From the NCBI GenBank assembly GCA_014379925.1, contig JACMKY010000073.1, positions 1-5,595 of the forward strand: a stretch of 5,595 nucleotides of DNA, in the 5' to 3' direction. The first letter of the stretch is position 1, and each line of letters begins with the position of its first letter. Made by a program: the position numbers and the translations under genes. Below, piece after piece: positions 1 to 5,103 of this stretch. The stretch comes from Cytophagales bacterium. Its GTDB lineage: Bacteria; Bacteroidota; Bacteroidia; Cytophagales; ES-bin-26. Below the pieces are notes generated by a model. It was not told where the DNA came from. It saw only the letters and a list, made by a program, of their open reading frames with translations, and ran no database searches.

Positions 1-384
1 GAGCCGTCCTTCGTCGATGGGGTCTTGTGCCTGGTTTTTGCGGGAGTGGCTTTCCAGAACCTGCTGCTTTTCTCGTGGTTCGAAGCCGAAACCGACCGGC
101 GGGCCAACGAATCGTCGCTGGCCGTCCACTGGGGCAACGACCCGACCCGACGGGTGCTGAACGGGTTGGCCTGGGTGGTTCTTTTGCTGGCCGGACTCTC
201 GTTCGCGTTGGCCCCGGATGTCCGGCCACGGGCGGTGGCGGCGGTGGAGGGGGCAATGGGGGCGGTGCTGTTCGTGATCAGTTGTTTCCCGGCTTACTTC
301 GCCCGCCACAAAAGCTACCGCTGGGTGGGCGACGGGGTGTTCTGGTTGCCGTGGGTGCTGGGTGGAACCCTGTGGACGTATTGA
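1..384 (+). CDS. Polytopic membrane protein, C-terminal part (possibly UbiA prenyltransferase-like); 5' truncated by window edge
   Basis: The frame is open from base 1 to the TGA at 382-384, so this is the last 127 codons of a longer gene; a TTG at 25 is not needed as a start. About four hydrophobic segments are visible: residues 7-26 (GVLCLVFAGVAFQNLLLFSW), about 54-71 (LAWVVLLLAGLSFALAPD), about 77-98, and the C-terminal stretch around WVGDGVFWLPWVLGG. Between the first two lies a polar loop rich in acidic and basic residues (FEAETDRRANESSLAVHWG). The loop with FExExD followed by SLAxxWG, and the closing YRWxGDGVFWLPW, recall the C-termini of UbiA-like prenyltransferases of Bacteroidota, but the catalytic aspartate-rich motifs would lie outside the window, so the family is tentative. 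It is very GC-rich (42 of 60 bases at 121-180). Its last third is repeated downstream of higA at 1228-1389. Confidence 0.7.
   Translation, partial: EPSFVDGVLCLVFAGVAFQNLLLFSWFEAETDRRANESSLAVHWGNDPTRRVLNGLAWVVLLLAGLSFALAPDVRPRAVAAVEGAMGAVLFVISCFPAYFARHKSYRWVGDGVFWLPWVLGGTLWTY
314..361 (+). repeat. Direct repeat, left copy (48 bases, perfect) bracketing higBA
   Basis: The bases from GCTACCGCTGGGTGGGC to GTGGGTGCTGG match 1328-1375 without a mismatch, in direct orientation and exactly 1014 bases apart. The repeat lies inside the coding 3' end of the membrane-protein gene. Confidence 0.9.
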
Positions 385-432
385 AGGCATCCGCCGTTTT
401 TTATCAGCTTTTGTCCAATTGTCGGCTGAAAC

Positions 433-454
433 CACGCGGATTCGCGTGCTTTTT
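433..454 (+). terminator. Candidate rho-independent terminator after the membrane-protein gene
   Basis: A 6-bp GC-rich stem (CACGCG, loop GATT, CGCGTG) at 433-448 is followed by C and five T residues at 450-454. It lies 49 bases after the upstream stop codon and before the higB operator. It would separate membrane-protein transcription from the toxin-antitoxin operon. The stem is short, so the call is moderate. Confidence 0.5.
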
Positions 455-465
455 CGCGTAGAATA

Positions 466-500
466 TTGCATAATGTGAAATTTATTTTCACATTATGCAA
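466..500. promoter_or_regulatory. Perfect inverted repeat, likely HigA/HigBA operator
   Basis: Two perfectly complementary 15-base arms, TTGCATAATGTGAAA (466-480) and TTTCACATTATGCAA (486-500), are separated by TTTAT. The right end is 20 bases before the higB ATG. HigA-type antitoxins carry a helix-turn-helix and repress their own operon by binding palindromes at the promoter, so this is the natural operator. It is AT-rich with no T-tract after the arm, which argues against a terminator. Binding itself is inferred from position and symmetry. Confidence 0.7.
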
Positions 501-508
501 TTGTTTAG

Positions 509-516
509 TACGTTTG
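509..516 (+). promoter_or_regulatory. Candidate Bacteroidota -7 promoter box for higBA
   Basis: TACGTTTG matches the Bacteroidota -7 consensus TAnnTTTG exactly. A -33 element about 19 bases upstream would fall around 486-490 (TTTCA, a poor match to TTTG), inside the right arm of the palindrome, so a bound repressor would block it. The box ends 4 bases before the higB ATG, implying a very short or absent 5' leader. An 8-base match with a weak -33 can occur by chance. Confidence 0.35.
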
Positions 517-520
517 GGAA

Positions 521-820
521 ATGGTCATCATCGCCAAATCGACCCTTACCCGCTTCGCAGAAAGGGAAGGTTCGTCCCTGGTGCCCTTGATAGAATGGTA
601 CGATTTCGTGCGGGAAGCCGACTGGGCTAGTTTGGCCGACATCCGGAGCGATTTCAATTCGGTGGATTACGTAGGCAATGACCGCTACGTGTTCAATATC
701 CGAGGAAACCACTACCGGTTGGTGGTGATGATCCACTTCAGTATCCGCACTGTCTACATCAAGTTCGTGGGCAGCCATCAGCAATACGACCGCATTGACG
801 CTAAGACCATTGGTTTATGA
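521..820 (+). CDS. higB: HigB-family toxin (RelE-like mRNA interferase)
   Basis: The 99-residue product has the size and layout of the HigB_toxin family (RelE/ParE-like fold), ribosome-associated endoribonucleases that cut mRNA during translation. Family-typical stretches run in order: an N-terminal VIIAKSTLTRFAER strand-helix, LIEWYDFVREADW, ADIRSDFNSVDYVGNDRYVF, the central strand NIRGNHYRLVVMI, and the C-terminal VYIKFVGSHQQYDRID. The ATG at 521 gives the usual short N-terminus (MVIIAKS); no good Shine-Dalgarno precedes it, as is common in Bacteroidota. The TGA overlaps the antitoxin ATG as ATGA (817-820), indicating translational coupling. Toxin before antitoxin is the characteristic hig order. 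GC is lower (34 of 60 bases at 601-660) than in the flanking membrane-protein gene. The frame is intact, so the toxin is probably functional, but activity is inferred from the family. Confidence 0.9.
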   Translation: MVIIAKSTLTRFAEREGSSLVPLIEWYDFVREADWASLADIRSDFNSVDYVGNDRYVFNIRGNHYRLVVMIHFSIRTVYIKFVGSHQQYDRIDAKTIGL

Positions 821-1176
821 GAATCGCATCGGAGAAAGAGTTGAAGGAAGCCTTCAACCGGTTTGATGGCCTGGTAGCGAAAGGCTTGGCAGGACATCCG
901 GAAACGGAGCGTGAAGCCCGGCAATTGGCCCTGGCCATCCAGCAGTACGAGGACGAACATTACCCCTTTCCCAAGCCCACTACCCTCACCGGTATGATCG
1001 AGTTGAGGATGTACGAAAGGAAGCTCAAACAGAAGGACTTGGCCGATCTTTTGGGCGTAAACACCTCCCGGGTATCGGAAATATTAAATGGCAAGCGTCG
1101 GATCAGTCTGGAGGTGGCCAAGCGGTTGCGCAGCAAACTCCAGATTGATGCTGACTTTATTCTCGAGCACGCGTGA
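817..1176 (+). CDS. higA: HigA-family antitoxin, Xre-type helix-turn-helix repressor
   Basis: This 119-residue protein neutralises HigB by direct binding and, with or without the toxin, represses the operon. Residues 1-50 are charged and helical (SEKELKEAFNRFDGLVAKGL and following) with no DNA-binding motif. Residues about 59-112 form a Cro/C1-type (HTH_3) domain: IELRMYERKLKQKDLADLLG, then the recognition-helix region VNTSRVSEILNGKRRISLEV, then AKRLRSKLQIDADFILEHA. The motif KQKDLADLLGV followed by VSEILNGKR is typical of HigA antitoxins. The ATG overlaps the higB stop by 4 bases, so both are read from one mRNA. The palindrome at 466-500 is its probable binding site. Only 51 bases separate its stop from the duplicated fragment at 1228. 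Confidence 0.9.
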   Translation: MRIASEKELKEAFNRFDGLVAKGLAGHPETEREARQLALAIQQYEDEHYPFPKPTTLTGMIELRMYERKLKQKDLADLLGVNTSRVSEILNGKRRISLEVAKRLRSKLQIDADFILEHA

Positions 1177-1227
1177 TGCGGTTGCTTACCGGGCAAGTTC
1201 AAGCGGCACTACCACCTTTAGGAGATA

Positions 1228-1389
1228 TTCGGGTTAGCGCCGGATGTCCGGCAACGGGAGGTAGCGGCGATGGAGGCGGTGCTGTTCGTAGTGGGTCGTC
1301 TCCCGGCTTGCTTCGCCCGCCACGAACGCTACCGCTGGGTGGGCGACGGGGTGTTCTGGTTGCCGTGGGTGCTGGCGGGTGCCCAATAG
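1228..1389 (+). pseudogene. Remnant second copy of the 3' end of the upstream membrane-protein gene
   Basis: Translated in the same frame as the gene at 1-384, this reads FGLAPDVRQREVAAM, then EAVLFVVGRLPACFARHE, then RYRWVGDGVFWLPWVLAGAQ and a TAG at 1387-1389. It aligns with 202-360 of the first copy: by hand count 16 substitutions and one in-frame 12-base deletion, about 131 of 147 aligned bases identical. The 48 bases at 1328-1375 are identical to 314-361. Most differences change the amino acid (11 codons against 4 silent), as expected for a decaying fragment. Homology stops just upstream of 1228, and an in-frame TAG lies at 1219-1221, so no full-length protein can be made. An internal ATG at 1270 could give a 39-residue peptide, which I regard as unlikely to be a gene. 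The tail (LAGAQ) differs from the first copy's tail (LGGTLWTY). Confidence 0.85.
1328..1375 (+). repeat. Direct repeat, right copy (48 bases, perfect) bracketing higBA
   Basis: Identical to 314-361 and part of the longer degraded duplicate at 1228-1389. The two copies are in the same reading frame, because their 1014-base separation is divisible by three. Confidence 0.9.
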
Positions 1390-1421
1390 CCTTTCTGCCC
1401 GTACCTCCTAGCACCAACGCG

Positions 1422-2696
1422 TCACGAATCCTTGAAATCCTCCGCCAGCGTGAGTTTCACCATGCCAATGCGGGCTTCTTCCATCGAAAGGATGGTGAAG
1501 GTGAAGGGAGATTGGTGAATGACGTCGTTGATCTGGGGCAGGTCCTCGTTGACCGAGATGATGAAACCGCCCAGCGTATCGTAGTCTCCTTCGGGTAGGT
1601 TCCACGCGTATTTCTCGTTGAGGTAGTCGATTTCCTGGCGGGCACTCAGGATGTAGGTGTAATCGTCGAGCTTCTGCTCCACCCAGTCCTCGCTCCCGTC
1701 GTACTCGTCCTGGATTTCCCCGAAAATCTTCTCCATCACGTCCTCGATGCTCACCAGGCCCGAGGTGCCCCCGAACTCGTCCACCACCAGGGCCAGGCTT
1801 TTGCGCTCGCCGGTGAAGCGAACCAGCAATTCGCTGGCCAGCATCGTTTCCGGGATAACCATGATGGGCGTGAGCATGCTCGCTACGTTCCGCGGCTTTT
1901 TGAACAGTTCCAGGGCGTGGCAATAGCCGATTACGTTGTCAATTGTTTCCTGGTAAACCAGCACCTTGGAATGTCCGCTCTCCACGAACGTCCGGCGAAC
2001 CAGGTCCATCGGGTCGTTGAGCGCCACGGCCGTCAGTTCGGTGCGGGGAACCAGGCAATCGCGCACCCGCACGGTCTTGAAATCCAGGGCATTGTTGAGG
2101 ATGCGGGTGTCCACTTCGGATTCATCCGCATCCTCCTTTTTATTCAGGTTGTTGAGGTAGTGGTTGACGTCGGTGAGTTGGAAAGGCGGCTTCTCGTCCG
2201 AATAGCCCAGCCGGAAAATCCGGGTGATGACGAATTTGGCCGTATTGATGATGAGGGAGACCGGAATGAACAGGACGCCGTAGAGCAGCACCATGGGAAT
2301 GGCGAAGAACGAGAGCAGTCCTTCGGCCCGGAGGGAAAACAGGCTTCTGGAAAGGAAATCCACCACCAGCAGCGGCAGCAACGCCAGCAGAACGAGCAGT
2401 CCGCCCAGGGCGAAGAAGCCGGGGTGGGTCGTTGCCGAATCGAAGACGGGTTGGAGTGCCGCCGCGACGCCCAGTGCGTACGCCACCAACGCCAGGGTGT
2501 GGCCGACCAGCGTGGTACCCACGAATTGCGCGGGGCGTTTGACGAGCGGTGCCAGCAGGTTGCCCGACAGGGTTCGCTGTTTGTGCTGTATTTCCAGTTG
2601 GGTTTTATTGGCGGCGAGGAAGGCCATCTCGATGCCCGAGAAAAAGGCCAGGGCCAGCAGCGACGCCGCGATGACCACCATCGGAAAAGTTTCCAT
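1422..2696 (-). CDS. CNNM/CorC-family transporter (hemolysin-like; DUF21, CBS pair, CorC_HlyC)
   Basis: The 424-residue inner-membrane protein belongs to the CNNM/CorC (HlyC/TlyC) family, linked to Mg2+ or Co2+ efflux. Residues 1 to about 185 form the DUF21/CNNM domain: four hydrophobic segments near 7-28, 58-80, 94-115 and 127-152, and the signature SGIEMAFLAANKTQLE near residue 20. Two CBS domains follow, about 209-266 (VRDCLVPRTELTAV to DNVIGYCHALELF) and 273-328, the second ending in the hallmark VDEFGGTSGLVSIEDVMEKI. Residues about 338-421 are the CorC_HlyC domain. Length and order are normal for the family. The ATG at 2696 directly follows the TAG of the upstream gene, so translation is probably coupled. 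In Bacteroidota GldE, a gliding protein, is a paralog; no gld neighbours are seen here, so I call only the general family. It converges on the higBA remnant with 32 bases between stops. Confidence 0.92.
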   Translation of the reverse strand: METFPMVVIAASLLALAFFSGIEMAFLAANKTQLEIQHKQRTLSGNLLAPLVKRPAQFVGTTLVGHTLALVAYALGVAAALQPVFDSATTHPGFFALGGLLVLLALLPLLVVDFLSRSLFSLRAEGLLSFFAIPMVLLYGVLFIPVSLIINTAKFVITRIFRLGYSDEKPPFQLTDVNHYLNNLNKKEDADESEVDTRILNNALDFKTVRVRDCLVPRTELTAVALNDPMDLVRRTFVESGHSKVLVYQETIDNVIGYCHALELFKKPRNVASMLTPIMVIPETMLASELLVRFTGERKSLALVVDEFGGTSGLVSIEDVMEKIFGEIQDEYDGSEDWVEQKLDDYTYILSARQEIDYLNEKYAWNLPEGDYDTLGGFIISVNEDLPQINDVIHQSPFTFTILSMEEARIGMVKLTLAEDFKDS

Positions 2697-3005
2697 CTAC
2701 GGACGGGCGGGTTTGGGTGGCTTGCCGGAAAAACGGGTCGCGCGGCCAGGCTTCTTCGAACGGGAAGCGTTGGCCGCCGTTTTTTGCTTTCCTCCGCCAA
2801 CGGCTACGCCGGTGCTGCCTTTGCCGGGCGGGGGAAGGGGCTCTTTCGTTTCCGGTTTCTTCCGCAGTTGGTAGACAAACAGCAAGCCCAGGCAAAACAT
2901 AAAGAGCCAGTAGCTCTCCACCAACCCGACGGTGAAGGTCTGGTGCACCCCGATGATGAACAGGGCCACGGCCAGCGAGAACAAGATGGTGTCGGTCAGC
3001 TTCAC
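2697..3005 (-). CDS. Small membrane protein with two helices and a basic, proline-rich tail; function unknown
   Basis: I do not recognise a named family. The 102 residues start on GTG at 3005, which overlaps the lptC TGA as GTGA (4 bases), and end on a TAG touching the ATG of the next gene. Two hydrophobic stretches are visible: residues about 5-20 (DTILFSLAVALFIIGV) and about 30-46 (ESYWLFMFCLGLLFVYQL). From RKK at about 48 onward the tail is rich in Lys, Arg, Pro and Gly (KPETKEPLPPPGKG to SGKPPKPARP) and looks disordered and cytoplasmic. The strict packing between lptC and the CNNM-family gene supports a real coding gene translated with its neighbours. A role in the inner membrane next to either partner is only a guess. 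Confidence 0.75.
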   Translation of the reverse strand: MKLTDTILFSLAVALFIIGVHQTFTVGLVESYWLFMFCLGLLFVYQLRKKPETKEPLPPPGKGSTGVAVGGGKQKTAANASRSKKPGRATRFSGKPPKPARP

Positions 3006-3574
3006 TGCTTGACGTCGAAAATACCCGTCGGCTTTTGAATCTCGTAGGCGCTGAAATCCTGGCTGGTATTCAGGCCGTACCCCTTCAGTACTTCCGTTGG
3101 GGTGGTGATGGTGACGAACTTATCCGTGTGGATCTTTTTGGTAACGGGCGACCAGTTCAACGCTTCCGTCCGGATGGTTTGTCCCTTCTTCTCGTCCACG
3201 ACCACCACGTTCCCGTAGACCGTGTAGAGGTTGGTTTCCTTCTTGTACTTTCCCCGGTCACTGCGCAGCGTGGCCGACACGGTGCCATCCTTGTCGTAAA
3301 ACACGATGTTAACGCCCTTGGGATACATTTCGTCGCCGTTAAACATTTTCAACTGCCGGGCCGCGTTCATCTTCACCACCAGCCGCGCCGAATCGCTGTA
3401 AAGGGTTTCGATGGTGTCTACTTCCATCATCGGACCGCCGTATTCCTTGACGGGAGTTGGATTGGCGTCCTCCGACCCGCAGGCGCAAAGACCCAGCAGC
3501 ACCCCAAAAGCCAGGACACCGGAGTGCCGGAATATCCGCGGGATGGCTGGTAACTGGAAAGGGTATACCTTCAT
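3002..3574 (-). CDS. lptC: LptC-like LPS export protein, predicted lipoprotein
   Basis: LptC belongs to the Lpt machine that moves lipopolysaccharide from the inner membrane to the outer membrane; it receives LPS from LptB2FG and hands it to LptA. The product is 190 residues from the ATG at 3574; a TTG 30 bases upstream (3604) also keeps the frame but gives a poorer N-terminus. A signal sequence (basic IFRHSG, then VLAFGVLLGL) ends in a lipobox LCAC at residues 29-32, so it is probably lipid-anchored, unlike the transmembrane-anchored E. coli LptC. The rest fits the beta-jellyroll OstA/LptC fold: KEYGGPMMEVDTIETLYSDS, YPKGVNIVFYDKDGTVSATL, RSDRGKYKKETNLYTVYGNV, EALNWSPVTKKIHTDKFVTI and VLKGYGLNTSQDFSAYEI. 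The stop overlaps the next gene's GTG. Family assignment is confident; the start is moderately so. Confidence 0.87.
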   Translation of the reverse strand: MKVYPFQLPAIPRIFRHSGVLAFGVLLGLCACGSEDANPTPVKEYGGPMMEVDTIETLYSDSARLVVKMNAARQLKMFNGDEMYPKGVNIVFYDKDGTVSATLRSDRGKYKKETNLYTVYGNVVVVDEKKGQTIRTEALNWSPVTKKIHTDKFVTITTPTEVLKGYGLNTSQDFSAYEIQKPTGIFDVKQ

Positions 3575-3638
3575 TTTATCGAGCAAAAGTGTACCGAAAT
3601 TCAAAACCCATTGTGTAGAATCAGGTGCACGCTCCTAA

Positions 3639-3660
3639 GTAATAAACAGTTATTCATTAC
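3639..3660. repeat. Imperfect AT-rich inverted repeat upstream of lptC
   Basis: GTAATAA (3639-3645) faces TTATTcATTAC (3650-3660), complementary apart from one inserted C. It lies 65 bases upstream of the lptC start. It could be a regulatory site or a weak hairpin; no T-tract supports termination. No convincing TAnnTTTG promoter box was found for lptC. Confidence 0.3.
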
Positions 3661-3672
3661 GGATTCGAACGT

Positions 3673-3724
3673 CTACGCGCCACGTGGTCCCCAACGGGCT
3701 ACGCGCCGCGTGGTCCCCAACGGG
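3673..3724. repeat. Two tandem copies of a 26-base GC-rich repeat
   Basis: Copy 1 spans 3673-3698 and copy 2 spans 3699-3724, back to back with one difference (CCACGTGG against CCGCGTGG). Each unit starts CTACGCGCC and ends GTCCCCAACGGG. The 8-mer CCACGTGG at 3680-3687 is self-complementary, and CCC-AAC-GGG can form a tiny hairpin. The pair lies between the outer-membrane-protein gene and lptC and is non-coding on either strand as far as I can judge. It looks like an intergenic dispersed repeat, but only one site is visible here. Confidence 0.85.
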
Positions 3725-3749
3725 CCGATGTCGTTGAATGTAAAGCAAA

Positions 3750-3786
3750 ACTCATCCACCCATAAACTCCCTTACTCATTTACTCA
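3750..3786. repeat. Degenerate CTCA-type short repeat at the 3' end of the outer-membrane-protein gene
   Basis: On the plus strand the stretch has loosely repeated ACTCAT/ACTCCC/ACTCA words (ACTCATCC, AAACTCCC, TTACTCAT, TTACTCAG) with almost no G. On the minus strand it reads as TGAGT/GGAGT words directly downstream of the OMP stop codon. It is not a clear tandem array and has no stem-loop. Confidence 0.45.
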
Positions 3787-5103
3787 GTCAATTTTCCGTT
3801 TCAGGAACCACTGGTTGTCCCGCAGGGTGAAACCCAGGAACACCTTGAAATAATTTTCCTGGATGGGGCCGTTCGTTCCCCGCTGGCCGAGCGCAAACGA
3901 CAGGTTCAGGTCCGAAAAGCCCCGGGCCATCGGCAAGGAGGTGCCCAGGCTCACGCTCCGGTCGTTGAGCTGCTGGCCGTTCACGTTGTAGGGCAATTGG
4001 GCGTAGTTGGCTCCCAGCCGATACGTCGCCCGCTTGAAGTAACTGCTGATCGAATTGGGATCGGGCGTGAATTCGCCCCCCACCGAAACCTGGTAAGTGT
4101 CGCTCAATTCCCCGTTCACGCCGAACGCCTGGTACTTCGACCACGGCTGGTAGGTCACGTCGGCCCCGACCGTCCAGCGGAACGGACTTTCGAGACTCAG
4201 GCCAAACTGGTACTGCGACGGCAGGAAGAGCGATCCGCCGGTGAGGTCTTCGAGCGTGTCGATGGTAACCGGTTGCTCCAGGGCGTCGCGGCGTTGGAGG
4301 GTGGTGAGGCGTTTGGCGTTCACGTCGGCGGCGAAGGTGTAGGTAGCCACGGCGTTCAGGTACAGTCTGTCCTTCAGGCGGAGCTGGTAGGCCAGACCCG
4401 GCTTGAAGGTGAAATCCGTCACGTTGGTTCTTTCCGTGAAAGCCACCTCATTGTTGCCGCCGCTTCCGGTCTGGATCTCGGAAGTGGCCTCCCGGTTGAT
4501 GTTGCCGAACAGGAACGTAGCTTCCAACCCGGCGTAGAGGCTCTGCTGGAGGAGTCGCTTGGTGGGGTCCTTGGGATCGGAGCGGTAGGTATTGAGTACG
4601 TTCCAGCCGTTGGTGAGGTTGGCCTGGGTGATGCCGCCCGTTCCGCGGTAGGTGTAATTGACGATGTTGAAATCGGTGATGCCGCGGAAGAGCAGGCTAG
4701 TGGAGCGGGACGTGTAATCCACCCGGGAGTAGGGCATCAGCGAGAGTCCCAGGCTCCAGCGGCGTCCGGCCGGAAAAGCAAAGGACAAGTAGTTGATGTT
4801 GCCGCTCCGCACCTGCTGGGTCCGTTCGCCTTCGGTGAGGCCCTTGAAGTGCAGGAACATCCCGGCTTCAAAGAAGGCGATCCGGCTGCGCGCCAGCAGG
4901 GCCGGGTTGACGTGGTTGACGTGGAAGCCGTTGGCGTTGCTCACGCCCAGGCCGCCCATTCCGGCGCTGGGAATAAATCCGGGGCTGTACAAATCGCCGA
5001 TGCCCAACACGGAGTAGGGGGAATTACCCACCGTTTGGGCGCGCAGCGTACCGGCGCCGAAAACCAAGAGAAGGGTAAGGACCCGTTTGACGTTCAAGGA
5101 CAT
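3784..5103 (-). CDS. Outer-membrane beta-barrel protein (OmpP1/FadL-like or related Bacteroidota OMP)
   Basis: The 439-residue product starts with a Sec signal peptide (MSLNVKR, hydrophobic VLTLLLVFGAGTL, likely cleavage after RA at residue 22). The mature N-terminus NSPYSVLGIGDLYSPGFIPS, then AGMGGLGVSNANGFHVNHVNPALLA, resembles the start of OMPP1/FadL-like transport barrels, with the GMGG and NPA landmarks. The rest is a run of alternating hydrophobic and polar strands with aromatic ends (LYLNAVATYTFAAD, YQFGLSLESPFRWTVGADV, ATYRLGANYAQLPY), ending in a strand like YFKVFLGFTL, consistent with about 14 strands. Substrate and exact family are unknown. The ATG at 5103 lies inside the coaX 3' end (10-base overlap), so it is co-transcribed with coaX. 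A 209-base gap separates it from lptC, which may have its own promoter. Confidence 0.8.
   Translation of the reverse strand: MSLNVKRVLTLLLVFGAGTLRAQTVGNSPYSVLGIGDLYSPGFIPSAGMGGLGVSNANGFHVNHVNPALLARSRIAFFEAGMFLHFKGLTEGERTQQVRSGNINYLSFAFPAGRRWSLGLSLMPYSRVDYTSRSTSLLFRGITDFNIVNYTYRGTGGITQANLTNGWNVLNTYRSDPKDPTKRLLQQSLYAGLEATFLFGNINREATSEIQTGSGGNNEVAFTERTNVTDFTFKPGLAYQLRLKDRLYLNAVATYTFAADVNAKRLTTLQRRDALEQPVTIDTLEDLTGGSLFLPSQYQFGLSLESPFRWTVGADVTYQPWSKYQAFGVNGELSDTYQVSVGGEFTPDPNSISSYFKRATYRLGANYAQLPYNVNGQQLNDRSVSLGTSLPMARGFSDLNLSFALGQRGTNGPIQENYFKVFLGFTLRDNQWFLKRKID

Noticed and set aside
386..402. GGC-ATCC-GCC followed by a T-run just after the first stop codon, as a terminator
   Set aside because: The stem is only 3 bp; the hairpin at 433-454 is the better candidate.
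1390..1421. Possible bidirectional terminator between the remnant and the CNNM-family gene
   Set aside because: No stem with a T-tract is visible in these 32 bases.
1173..1598. A 141-codon plus-strand frame from the end of higA into the antisense of the CNNM-family gene
   Set aside because: It reads the duplicated fragment in the wrong frame and then runs opposite a confident gene; the homologous frame is the one ending at 1389.
1917..3038. A 373-codon open frame on the plus strand, antisense to the CNNM-family gene and the small membrane protein
   Set aside because: The product is rich in Gln, Arg, Glu and Gly without domains, and the opposite strand carries clear hallmark motifs.
3661..3670. 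GTTCGAATCC on the minus strand, resembling a tRNA T-loop
   Set aside because: The flanking bases do not form a T-stem, and there is no acceptor stem or anticodon arm nearby, so it is a chance match or an unrecognisable relic.
3728..3745. Plus-strand ATG followed by codons for MSLNVK, the same six residues that open the outer-membrane protein on the other strand
   Set aside because: Only 14 of 18 bases match and similarity ends at once after them, so this is probably coincidence rather than a copied gene start.
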